From Gigaspora rosea (Eukaryota; Glomeromycota; Glomeromycetes; Diversisporales; Gigasporaceae), in assembly GCA_003550325.1 (NCBI GenBank), contig QKWP01000625.1, positions 102,856 to 166,855 of the forward strand: 64,000 nt of DNA. The letters run 5' to 3'. Below the pieces are notes generated by a model. It saw nothing but the letters and a program-made list of their open reading frames with translations. It searched no databases and was not told the origin of the DNA. Shown here piece after piece: positions 23,507 to 33,985 of the stretch. The number at the start of each line of letters is the position of its first letter. Position 1 is the first letter of the stretch. Both the position numbers and the translations under genes were made by a program.

Positions 23507-23845
23507 CAGTCAGACCTCTATAAATGCAACCTCCATAAATGCAATACCTCTCTAATTGCACGTTTTTCTATTCCATAAGATGTTATTAGTGCTAAATGCA
23601 CGTTCTATATTCTGTAAATGCATGTTTTCTTTAATAACATTTTATATTACACTAACCTCCCTAAATTCATGTAGCCAATCAAATTTTAGTATTTAAGATA
23701 GGTTATACAGTTTTGGTAGTAGTTACACAAACTTGGTAATCAAAATTTTAAAGCTGCAATTTAATTGGCTCACTCTAAATACAAACCTCTCTAAATGCAC
23801 ATTGTAGGCTTGTCTCTACAAGTTGCATTTATGGAGGGCTAACTG
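23507..23845. mobile_element. 339-bp pogo-like MITE with TA target duplication
   Basis: The ends are CAGTCAGACCTCTATAAATG and, as complement, CAGTTAGCCCTCCATAAATG, flanked by TA (23505-23506 and 23846-23847). CAGT...CCTCTATAAA-type ends are characteristic of pogo/Tigger-like elements. Subterminal repeats of CTAAATGCA occur throughout. No transposase. Confidence 0.8.
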
Positions 23846-23911
23846 TATATGAGGTTACAAAACAGATAAACTAAGCTAGAATCATAAATGAAGGTTTAAT
23901 TACTTTTTTTT

Positions 23912-24933
23912 TTTTTTTTGTGTTAAAGTTCCCGCTTTGGGTAAGAGTTTATTTAATCAAGCCTGTAGATCAAGGGCGCCTCTTTGGGCGCACCCACAAT
24001 TGAGTTATATTGAATGAGAGTACAACTAGCCACACGTACAACTTTTGGTTGTCTAATTTAAGTAGTCCACCCGAAGGTTCTACACTAGTTGCTATACTTA
24101 CAACCCAACTAGGGGATTGCCTATTTAAACCCTCTGGTCCAACACTTCGCATGTCAATCCTACTTGTAATCACCGGTACAGCCCTCCGATACATTAGTCA
24201 GTCAAAGACAGTCCCGGATGCTACCTACATCCCCTTAGGACTAATTTATCCTCGCAGGTAAACTTGGTAGAGCAGTCCTTGTCCCACACAGGTATTACCT
24301 ACACTTCGGTAACTTACGCACTCACCAAGGCAAGCAACTTGCAGTCAGGGGTACCTAACCGCTAACATTACCTACTTCGGCCCTTGTAAGGTTCACACTG
24401 ACCCTGGTACCCACTATTACTTTCCTTCCGGTCTATCACCGGGTGCCCCAAACTTCCAAACCAGTTGGCCCGGAAGGGTTGATCTACCCAGCATTAGGTG
24501 CTACTATGGTTTTTCTTCCCCTGGTACCTAATTCCAGAACATAGGTCCTTTTCCTCCGGTATGACTCCGGCGGCCAGGTTGGTGATCCTCTTCTCCGAAG
24601 GTCATATCGTCTAGTTCTTCAGCTCCGGTTTTAGATATTCCGGTTCTGGTAGCACCGTCAAATATCGTTGCTACCTCCTTACTCGGGACTTTCTAAATGG
24701 GTTTCTATTTCCCCGGTTCCTTGAATTTGTCTGTGTCACCGGACACAACTTCGTCCGAAAGCTCCCATTCGAGATAGTAACCAAGGACTACAAGTAATAT
24801 ACCCAACCAATCGACAGGAAACGGTTACCGTAACACAGGTCTATTTTTCCAAAGCGTTGCCAGTGGGATTTGAACCCTAGACCTGCCACTTGGGGGTGAC
24901 AACTTACCAACTTCCCTAAGTCGCCACACCCTT
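23912..24933 (-). mobile_element. 1.02-kb tRNA-headed SINE-like retroelement
   Basis: It is flanked by direct repeats TGAAGGTTTAATTAC plus T-run (23889-23911 and 24934-24956). On the minus strand it begins with a tRNA-like head (about 24930-24853). An A-box-like TGGCGACTTAGGGAAGTTGG and a perfect B-box GGTTCAAATCC are spaced as in a tRNA. It ends in a poly-A tail (T-run at 23905-23920). The body is about 50% GC, far above its surroundings. No coding domain was seen. A truncated relative is at 58688-58910, sharing CTAATTTAAGTAGT, CCCGAAGGTTCTA and CCTTAGGACTAATTTATCC. It is unusually long for a SINE. Confidence 0.75.
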
Positions 24934-24956
24934 TGAAGGTTTAATTACTTTTTTTT

Positions 24957-25257
24957 GCATATGATACTCTTAATTAAGAAACTTTTAGTGAAATTCTGGT
25001 CAAAAATTAAATACCTTTGGTAGAACTCTGGCCGAAAATGAATACCTCTAGCAAAATTCTAGTTGAATTAGAATACCTTCAGCAAAATTCTAATCAAAAA
25101 ATTGAATATTACTAGTTAATCTAGTAAAAACATTAGAATAGTTAAAATATTAAAAAATATAAGGACCTTATATTAGGAAGGTTATATTAAATAAGATTTA
25201 ATAAAATTGACACTACTAGTGTTCTAATAATAGCCAAGTTACTAGGTTAAAAAAAAA
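24957..25257. other. AT-rich spacer
   Basis: At 25005-25090 a short degenerate tandem motif (AAAATTCTAGTC..AAT.AATACCT) occurs about four times. Nothing else was recognised. Confidence 0.4.
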
Positions 25258-25273
25258 TTTTTTTTAAAGTTTA

Positions 25274-26408
25274 TTTTTTTTTTTTAACATTCGGCAATCA
25301 TGCCAATACTTTGTTAGTTTATTATACTCTTATTCTATTTCATATCTATTTCATACAGATATAACAAGTGATCAATTGATCACACCTAATCTACAAGTAT
25401 CAGCTAACCCGGCTCTTTGCAACAAAAGTCCAAATTACCAATATTTAATCTGCTATAGTAAACTTCTCCTCTATATTAATTTTTCCTGTAACCAAAAAAC
25501 TTAATATATCACCGAAAGGCTTTTACATCCTGCTTATCATGATTGCCTCCTTCTTTTTTAATTCTAAATCTTCTTCTCTTAACTTCCCAAGTAGAAAAAA
25601 AACTTCTAACTACTATATGAAGAAAAAACTTTATGATCAAAGAAAAAAAAAAAAAAAGGAAGTTTTAAAAAGGAGAAATACCTATACGAAGACCACAAAA
25701 AAAAGCAAATACCACAAAATACAAAAAAAAAAGAAAAAAAAAAAACAGAAAGAAAAAAGAAGAAAAACAATCTATATAAACACACTATTATAACCTGTGC
25801 CAGGTAAAGTAAAAATTATATAACAAATACAACATTTGTATATCTCTATTGTAAAGCTAAATTAACATTCAATTTCTTTCCAGCCTTCCAATCAATATCC
25901 TTTTATATCTACTAGCACCGTATCTAAAACATGTGTTGCAATCCACTAGCCTATTTGAATTTGGAAAGTAAACAATGCCGATTTTTTGGAAGGGGTAAGC
26001 CAAATCCCCACTTTTTTCGAGAAACTTTGGAAGAATGGCAAGGATGCAGAAAAAAGTAAAAGAGGAGACCACTTGTCCAGGTAAGAAAGTGCGGCTTAAG
26101 AAAAACATATGATTTGTTGTTTCCTCTGTGTTCTTCTTTGAAGTAACGACTAGATAGCTTCGTCGACAAAGTTGGGCTTTACCACCCACACCACACCAAA
26201 ATTTTTTATACAAGGGCACCTCCTGCTAATTATCTTGTATAATAACGTTCTTGGCTTGCATGCCAAATGTCCTTTTAGAGGAGTCTTATAGAAAAAAACG
26301 TTGACCTCTAGACAAACCACTATACAAGTCACGACTCTTCAATAAAAAATTTGTTTTTCCATTAATAAAAATTTTGGTTCAAGTGATCGCCAGAAAGAGT
26401 GAACTGTT
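25274..26408 (-). mobile_element. 1.1-kb short LINE-derived retroelement, copy B
   Basis: Flanked by perfect 16-bp repeats TTTTTTTTAAAGTTTA (25258-25273 and 26409-26424). The minus strand starts with TTCACTCTTTCTGGCGATCA, then CCAAAATTTT. It ends AAGTATTGGCATGATTGCCG followed by the A-rich tail. Both ends match copy A (11266-12370) and the LINEs. Internal homology with copy A is clear around GGGGTAAGC and the following CCCACTTTTT (25998-26017 versus 11978-11998), but the frames do not agree. I therefore do not support a conserved protein. Confidence 0.7.
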
Positions 26409-26845
26409 TTTTTTTTAAAGTTTAATATTAAATAATTTTTAAAACTAGTTATTTGTTTTAAATGATTTACTAACAAAATGTTCATCTCAATAAGATAATT
26501 CCATTAAGTCTAAAATTATTAAAATCTTATTACAGAATTCAAAAATTGTTATATATAGATTTGTATTATTTTAAGGGTTTAAGAATTCTGTGCACCTGCA
26601 CGATCGTGCATTCTTGCGATCGACCAATCAAAGCCAATCACGTGAACACGTGATCAATTGCTCAGAACTGACCAATTAACATCAATTGCAAATTTTATAA
26701 AAAAATTTTAAGAATTTTAAGATTTTTTTTATTATTAAAAAAAAAAAATAAAAAAAAACAAGAATAATACAACAAACGAAAATGATAAATCACACTACAG
26801 CACTATGAATAAAAAAAAAAAAAACCATAGTGACGAACATCCGAA

Positions 26846-26926
26846 CCCTAACCTGAATTCTAACCCAAACCCTAACCCGAACTCTAACCCAAATCCTAAC
26901 CCGAACCCTAACCCTACTCTAATCTA
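26846..26926. repeat. Degenerate telomere-like (CCCTAA) tract
   Basis: About 12 tandem 6-mers of CCCTAA type, with every second unit altered (AACCCG, AATTCT). This gives a 12-bp higher-order unit AACCCTAACCCG. It is interstitial; no chromosome end is nearby in this window. Confidence 0.75.
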
Positions 26927-27187
26927 TACTGCAAAATTATAAGCACCAATGAAGTATCAACAATACCAAAATCCACGACAAAGCCACAAGCACCGACGAC
27001 TTAAAGCCAAGACGACAACGACGAATTTAACTCCAAGAGCGATGACTCCAACAACGAAAACATACTGGAAGAAGAAGAAGAAAAGAAAATAAAAAAAAAA
27101 AAGTTAGTTAAGAATAAAAAGAATAAAGAAAAAAAAAACAAAAGAAACTACCCACCAAACAAGCACCACAGAAACGCCGGGGAAATG

Positions 27188-27370
27188 TACAAGACAACTC
27201 TACGAGGACAAATGTAAGACCACCCCACGAGGACGAACGTAAGACCACCCCATGAGAACGAATGCAAGACCACCCTACGAGGACGAACGCAAGACCACCC
27301 CATGAGAACGAATGTAAGACTACTACATAAGGACAAACGCAAGACTACCCCACGAGGACGAACGCAAAAA
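27188..27370. repeat. 25-bp minisatellite
   Basis: About seven tandem units close to AAGACCACCCCACGAGGACG plus AACGC/T (25 bp each), with alternating CACGAGGACGAACG and CATGAGAACGAATG variants. This suggests a 50-bp higher-order unit. Confidence 0.8.
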
Positions 27371-28322
27371 AGCTGAAGAAACAAAAATAAAAGAAAAAAA
27401 TGTTAGTTAAGTCAAGAAAAGAAAATAAAAGAAAAAAAAAACTCACCAATCAAATCACTTTGAGAAAATGTGGACCACACGCTAAAAAACGCATAAGACC
27501 ACCCTACAAGAATGTGCGCAAAACCACTCACGAAGATGCACACAAGAAACGAGACCACCCAACAAGAATGCCGAAGAAACAAAAAAAAAACCCCCAGTAG
27601 TTAAAATCAAGGCAAAGAAAATAAAAGAAAAAAAAACACACCAAACAAGCCATATAGACCACGTTGTAGGAACGTCAGAAAACCGAACAAGACCACCCTA
27701 CGAGGACACACGAAAGGTCACCCACAAAGACGCACACAAAAAATACTCCACAAAAATGGAAAGTATAAGGACGCCGAACCTAAAAGAAAATCTAAAGCCG
27801 ACACCTGCGACGAGACATCAATGACGGCACCAGCTACGTCGAAGACCAAGAAAGACACCAGCAATGACACCTGCGACAAACGATGGCAGCTAAAAAGAAA
27901 AAGCAAAAAAAATTAGTAACAAAATAAACAAAAGCGACAAAAAAAAATCAAAAAAGCAAAAAAAAAAATTAAAAATCTTATCTTGATGATCTTATTTATA
28001 TGTATGCATATAGGGGTGCACAGCCATGCAGGTGCACGAAAAACATTTTCCCTTATTTTAATTATATTAATTTTGTATATATTAAAAATTATTATTAAAG
28101 ATCTCATAAACTTTAATATTGAATAATTTTTGAACTAGCAATAGTAATGACAGATATTACATAATATTTTAGAAGGAGGAAGCAAGCCAAACTTTTATAT
28201 TATGCATATATATTATATATAATTCTATATATAATATAATAATAAACTTTGTGCATTAATTAAACTTATTTAAAATATAGTTTTATACTAAAATAATGCA
28301 TTTTTTGGTACTAAACAAGTTT

Positions 28323-29641
28323 TTTTTTAACTAGCGGCCCTGCTTTTATTAACAAGAATTACATATACATGCACTAAGCTTACTTCTATATTACTATATA
28401 CTTTAAACTTTTCTATATCTAATAAAGACTCACTTGACTTTAACGAAGCCCAAGTGCGATCTGCCATGACAGCTGTTTCCCTCTTTTTAAAGCTCTCAAC
28501 TCACTGATAGTTATTTAAACGTCAACGGGTAGAGACTGTTAGCCTTGTCAGAACTGATTAGCTATTAATGTTTTTATCCTTTTTGTATACCAGTTTGACA
28601 AGAGACGACCAAGCTGTTTTACTGAAACCAGAAATATAGTTTCTTATTGTTTCTTTAGCAACGCCTAAGATCTTTCTTTTTTTTTTTTCTTTTTTTTTTC
28701 TTTTTCATTGCTCACTTCTTTATCTAAATAGCTGTTCTTTTTATCTTCTTCTATACATGTTTTCTCCCTTTTCCTTTTTTCTGGTTTCCTACTTTTCTTA
28801 TCTTGCTTTCTCTTCTTTTATCTTAGCGAGATTCCATCTGCCTTTTCCCATTCGTTGAAGACTTCGCATCTAAAACACCAAATTCGTTTATAAAATACTT
28901 TCCAGAAGCTGTGTACTAAAAGGTAGAGAATTTCTTTTTCTTTTTTGGTTTTTCGCAAATGACTTGTTTGATTCTTTCATCAACTTCTTTTAGAATATAC
29001 TCTCTAATTAACACGGCTTGCCTTATTTCTTTTTCTTCATCGGTGCTTCCAAACAGGACATTTTCCCATGTTGTTTCGTCTACTGTTTTAAGGTCTTCCT
29101 TTTTTTTAGCTTTATTAGTATCGTACTACAGATCTCTCTTCTTGTTCTTTTCCACAGAATTCCATATACTTCACAGGATGCTAGATGGTCTTGTGTCTCT
29201 TATTTTCTTAGGCAGCTGATGCATGTACTAGTTTCGTACATCTCAGATTTTCTTTTGTAGAAAGTGTTCTTTGTTAGGAGCTGTTTGGCAACACATTTGA
29301 TTTGGAAAACCCAGGCTCTACTTCTCTTTTCGCTTGTGTATCTTGACCCTTTATATCTGCATATATTATCCTATAATGCTCTCCACCTACTTCTGCTACT
29401 AGCATCGCCTGTATCCTTTTTCACTAACTCCTCTATGGAGCTAAGTACTGCCCATTCTGCGTCATTTTGTACAATCATTATAGTGTTGACAAACTTTCCA
29501 AAGGTTGGTTGATAATGTTGTTTTCCCAGTATGGGTAGGCAGATAGTGTCTTTGTGTGATTTGACTTTCTTTTGAAGGCATGCTGGCTCTTTGCACCTTC
29601 CTTGACCAGCCTGTCTGCTGCCTCGTTTAGCTCATTACCGC
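28323..29641 (-). pseudogene. Minus LINE: end of RNase H, C-terminus and 3' UTR
   Basis: The first residues on the minus strand, GNELNEAADRLVKEG, are the last part of RNase H (compare GNEYADKLAKES in the other LINE). The rest of the ORF2 end is decayed. The 3' UTR ends in a short A-tail at 28321-28328. The 5' continuation lies 5 kb away at 34672, beyond the LTR element. Confidence 0.8.
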
Positions 29642-30064
29642 TGTTACTATCCAGTTGGGAGATATCAAACTCACCGGTAGAGCTATTAGAATAGTAAACA
29701 AAGTAGACATCATATGAGAACATTATATAGGGTCAAGATATAAATCATACTTGGATCTTTATTCATAAAATGAGAACAAGTCTAAAATACATGCAAGGCA
29801 GATACATTGGTCTTTTATACATGTTGGCTACCTAGAATTTCCTTCTTCCCGAAATATTCATTGGGTTAACTTCCTTCTGATATTACTAATTTTAATTCCC
29901 TTAACACCAATGAAACTTTTCTTTCACATCTCTACCCAATTCAAGTCTTATAGCCGAAGTATAACTATTCAACATTCCCGTAGTATCACTCCCTCAGGCT
30001 AGAAAATTTGCGATAATATATGAAAGCCTGCTATTAACATGAGCAATTCGAAGGATGCGTAGAC

Positions 30065-31616
30065 CAGTATTGTTACTGGACATAGTTCGAGCTAAATTTG
30101 GCAGACTCAGACAATTTCAGATATTGTCCGACGTTCGTGTCTGAAATACGTCTAAATCAATAAATGGTTACTGGACATTGTCCACACAATATTTATCAGT
30201 CACGGACATATTACAGACACGGACATCAAACAATGCCCGAGTTTGTGACCTGCTGACCTGTCACCAAAATCAGGTATGTACATAATTGCAGCTATTATTT
30301 TAATTTGCATTTACTTATACCTGCTCTTTCATTTTACTCTTGTTGTATGTCAAAAAATCATATCAAAAAATACAGAAACAATCAGTATACTAATTAATAA
30401 AATTCTTTATAAATATTTAAAAGCGAATTTAATAAACTTACATAAAAAACTAAATTACAAATACTTAAGGATATTTCAGTAGATGATATTCACCATTATG
30501 CATGATACATTCATGTTAATTTTCATAGTGGTAATATTTTGCTAGACAAACGCAATAATGAAAATGCACAATCTTATATAGCAGGTCTAAGATTATCTAA
30601 AGTTTGATCATATAAACACAAGCAGTAGATATTATAAGTATGACAAAAAATGTTAACTGGACAAAGGCTTTTTGACAGAAATATTAAGGAGAGTCTTTAT
30701 AAATATTTAAGACAAATTTTAGTAAGCTTATATAAAAGATTAAATTACAAGTACTTAAAGATATTTCATGTGAGTTAGATAATATTTACCATTATGTAAC
30801 ATTTTGCTAGACCAATGCACTAATGAAAATGCAAAGTCTTATATTGCAGATCTAGGATTGTTTATAAAAAAAAAAAGTGTGATTCAGAAGGTGATATTTT
30901 TAGTGTCATATTCCTTAAGTTTAATTAGGCAAACAGCAATTTACACAAGCAGCAGATATTATGGGCTTGATATTATTATGGCAAAAATGTTAACCGGACA
31001 AAGTCCTTTTTTTTTTTTGTTGGACACTAAGCTGTTTGTAAAGAACTGCATCCAAATTCTTCTTTTGGACTCCTGACCGCTATATTGAGTTGACAAATCA
31101 ATGTACAAATTCAGATCCACAAGAACGGTTAGTACTTAATATATTGATGGTGGAAGTGATTATTGCCTTGAAAAGTTAGCTTCAGATGATAAAAGCGAAA
31201 TTCAAAAAAAAAAGTTATCAAATGTTAATAAAATTAACATTATTCTCAAATCACTCTAAATATATATGATATTAAACTTACCCATAAATATACAAACTTA
31301 TTGTTCTTTATTTTAATGTTTAGATTATTGAATAATTAATTACTTTAAATATTCGATAATCTAACCATTAATACATAATAGTATCAGAATTGCTGGAAAC
31401 CGATCGGTGCCCTAATAAGCAAAATTTACAACAAATAGTTTAACTCAAACTATACTATTCGATTCATATCTTCGAGAGAATTGAATGGTATAAAAATCAT
31501 CTGATTCTAACTAGTTTGAGTAATATACTGTCTGACGACATGAGGTAGCTGGTCCGAGTCCGATCCGGTCCGTCTGGTCTGGTCCGAGTCTGTGTCCGGT
31601 CTGAAAGACAATACTG
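30065..31616. mobile_element. 1.55-kb hAT-like element carrying kinase fragments
   Basis: The ends are CAGTATTGT on both sides. Subterminal regions are rich in CGGACA / TGTCCG / GGTCCG motifs (30070-30260 and 31540-31610). Flanking 8-bp duplications are GCGTAGAC (30057-30064) and GCATAGAC (31617-31624). No transposase remains. The cargo is a degenerate kinase (30276-31260). A foldback-type inverted pair (ACTCAAACTA...TAGTTTGAGT) sits near 31443-31522. Short ends, subterminal repeats and an 8-bp TSD fit a hAT-like non-autonomous element that has captured gene sequence. Confidence 0.7.
30390..31260 (+). pseudogene. Kinase-domain relic inside the hAT-like element
   Basis: At about 30500-30600 the plus strand reads YIHVNFHSGNILLDKRNNENAQ, then SYIAGLRLSK. 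This is the catalytic loop HRDLHSGNILL with the catalytic Asp changed, and the DLGLS segment altered. Further on are a repeat of the same segment (30720-30870, ILLDQCTNENAKSYIADLGL) and C-lobe pieces (TQAADI, then GLDIIMAKMLTGQSPFF at about 30960-31010). The same vocabulary occurs in the kinase relic at 8.3-9.7 kb. Stops, frameshifts and a partial internal duplication make it non-functional. Confidence 0.65.
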
Positions 31617-31624
31617 GCATAGAC

Positions 31625-32244
31625 AGGACCCCGAACAATACATATAGAGGTGATATTAGCTTTAATATAAACTTTTTAAAATTTTTATCCACTTTTTATT
31701 AGAGCTAATTAACCATATTTTACATATAAGCTTTAATATTTAATAAATTTTAACCAAATATTAAATATAACAATACTTTTTTTTAAAAATTTTTTCAAAA
31801 AAAATTTTTTTTAAAAAAAAATTTTTCTTAAAAAAAAATTTTTTAAGAAAAAAAATTTTTTTTAAAAAAAAATTTTTCTTAAAAAAAATTTTTCTCAAAA
31901 AAAAAGTTCTTAAAAAAAAATTTTTCTCAAAAAAAAATTTATCTCAAAAAAAAAATTTTTCCAAAAAAAAATTTTTCTTAAAAAAAAATTTTTCAAAAAA
32001 AAATTTTTCTTAAAAAAAAAATTTTTCTTAAAAAAAAATTTTTTTCAAAAAAAGGTTTTTTTAAAAAATTTTTTTTTTATCCAAATTTTAAATACAACCT
32101 ATTTAAAACTTATTAATTTTATCCACTTTTAATAATATAACATTAAAAGCTTTTATTTACTTTTAAAATATAACATTTTTGTAAAAAAGTAACCTTTTTA
32201 GCTAAAATTTCAATGTAACCTCTATATATATTGTTCAGGGTCCT
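31625..32244. mobile_element. 620-bp hAT-like element, AGGACCCC family copy 2
   Basis: Ends AGGACCCCGAACAATA and, as complement, AGGACCCTGAACAATA. TSDs are GCATAGAC (31617-31624) and GTATAGAC (32245-32252). The interior is the same A/T ladder as in copy 1 (13229-13899), about 50 bp shorter. It inserted directly next to the kinase-bearing element. Confidence 0.8.
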
Positions 32245-32530
32245 GTATAGACTATACTTCTTAATTGGGTGTGGAATATTTAATATCATTAGCGGGCGTG
32301 TTTGAGATATTGGAGATCCGGGGTACGTATTAATACAACTACCAACCACATAAGGCAATAACGTAGAGTAAGTATAGGTGTTATAATTTAGGAAGGGATG
32401 AACAATCATCATCGTGGGACAGTTTAAGGTTTACGAATGATCGATCAAATCGTGATGGTGCAGGGATAGAGTAACAGGGGTGAAGATCATAAGGAAGATT
32501 TGAGCACAAAAAATTTTTAATAGTGTAACA

Positions 32531-33985
32531 TACTTCTTTCCTTTATTTTTGAACTCCTGCGAAAAAGATTAAAAATAAATACAAAGGTTTCCTTCGGTTT
32601 TGAAATACCTACTAACTCAATGTATCAATCAATAAAAATTCTCAACAGAATCCTCAAAAATATCAGAACGAAATTTGTCACTGTCTCCAACATTCATCTA
32701 CAAAAAGTAGAGAAGAGGTTGTGCATGAACTCGTCATTAAAATAGAATTGGAGTCGAAAAAGATAAACATGGAGCATCAAAAAAAAATTTTTTTTTAGGT
32801 CTCCCAAAAGAGATTTTGGAACTTCAAGAGCTAACGAAATTTATCTTATGATCTAACTATACTAGGGAGTACGCAGTCGAATTCTCCTCGCCCTAGTACT
32901 CAAAGGGTACGCGATTAAATCTTCCCAGCTTCAATTAAAATGATTTATAATTCCGATTAACAAAGACAAAAAAAAAATTCAAAACTCTAACAAAAACAAA
33001 TTATTGTTCCCATCGTTGATCCTTCTCATACACAGTACTTATTCCAGCTAGTACCAGGCTATTTTCATGACTTACAGTCCCTCGGATTCAACAAACAAAC
33101 TTTAACAAAAAAATAAAAAATTTTAAATTTCTAGATTATTCATCTTTGGTCAGCATTTACATCCGTCATAATTTGAAAATAGTGGTTAAGGTTGTACGTC
33201 GGCATTATCACAAAAATCAAATCAGAAAGGATGAACATGTTGCAAAATGTAATGCATAATCATATTATAAGAGGTCTTGGTGCAATTAAAAAAATTGGGA
33301 GGTTTTTTTTTTTCATCACAGGAACAACCGAACTCAATCTGCTGAACTGGCTATAGCTCCGAAGTTAAGTTCTTAAAAAAAAAATTTTTTTTTTCAATAG
33401 GCCGTTATCAACTAATTTTTTTTTCTGACTTTTTTTCTTTATAGGAGTCATGATTTTAAGATTTATTAAACTCTTCTTTACATGAATTTTTGGAAGAACT
33501 TCTAAAGGTGAAAAAAAAAGATGATATGATTTGGCTTGTGGTTTTGTGGGTGGAAGAGAAGAAATATAAAATTTTTCTTCGGTCCTCCATTTACAATATA
33601 GTAGTTATGCTTATACGGGGCGGAAAATTTGTGTGTTTAAAATTATTCGAGAGTGTATAAGTGGAGGTCAAGATAGTTCAAAAGGGCAAGTCATGGGACC
33701 AGACAGCGAAACATTTTCCACCAATAGTGCAGCCAAAAACAAGATCTATGGAATTGATTTGGTCTGTCTTTTTTCATATAAAAAAAAGTAAAAAAAAATA
33801 ATTCTGGCATGTAGACAAAAAGAAAATCTTGATAACAAAGATCCGAAGTACATTGTTTTTCCACAGAATAATGATGAAGGGCATGGTTTCAAAATTTTAA
33901 AAAGGTTGCTCAAAATTGTTCATAAACGTTCAAAAATCAACGAAATCTAAAGTGCAGCGTAAATTCCACACAATCGGCACCATAT
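32531..33985 (+). other. Internal region of the LTR element; coding-like pieces in antisense
   Basis: On the plus strand, opposite to the LTRs, several segments look like exons. About 33002-33105 reads IVPIVDPSHTQYLFQLV and continues. At 33318 there is an acceptor-like TTTTTCATCACAG before RTQSAELAIAPK. At 33460-33660 a 66-codon open stretch contains LLNSSLHEFLEELLKV. At 33805-33950 there is KDPKYIVFPQNNDEGHGFK. A short Sel1-like piece (IGVEKDKHGAS) is at about 32748. I do not recognise the protein. The pieces are compatible with a captured host gene with introns, or with chance. Confidence 0.35.

Larger units (their letters stand above)
26425..28307. other. Repeat-rich region, A/C-skewed, no gene
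   Basis: It starts with a foldback-family half copy (26435-26570), then poly-A runs, a telomere-like tract and a minisatellite (both annotated). From 27400 to 27910 there is an A/C-rich stretch with GACCACCC and GACGC motifs. The open frames here shift with the repeats and I reject them as genes. At 28150-28180 there is the ATATTACATAATAT palindrome. Confidence 0.5.
29642..32530 (-). repeat. 3' LTR, split by two adjacent insertions
   Basis: The pieces 29642-30064 and 32253-32530 together equal the 5' LTR. Between them lie, in order, target GCGTAGAC, element 30065-31616, target GCATAGAC, element 31625-32244 and target GTATAGAC. So two 8-bp-TSD elements used the same 8-bp site. Net LTR length is about 700 bp. 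Confidence 0.8.

Noticed and set aside
23970-24261. Open frames inside the 24-kb SINE-like element
   Set aside because: Two overlapping frames on opposite strands without a known domain; the truncated copy at 58.7 kb does not keep either frame.
24853-24930. Functional tRNA gene on the minus strand
   Set aside because: The boxes fit, but the acceptor stem pairs poorly and it is joined to a 1-kb body between target duplications. I treat it as a SINE head.
27148-27600. Frames over the 25-bp minisatellite and neighbouring A/C-rich DNA
   Set aside because: Repetitive translations following the repeat; both strands appear open by chance.
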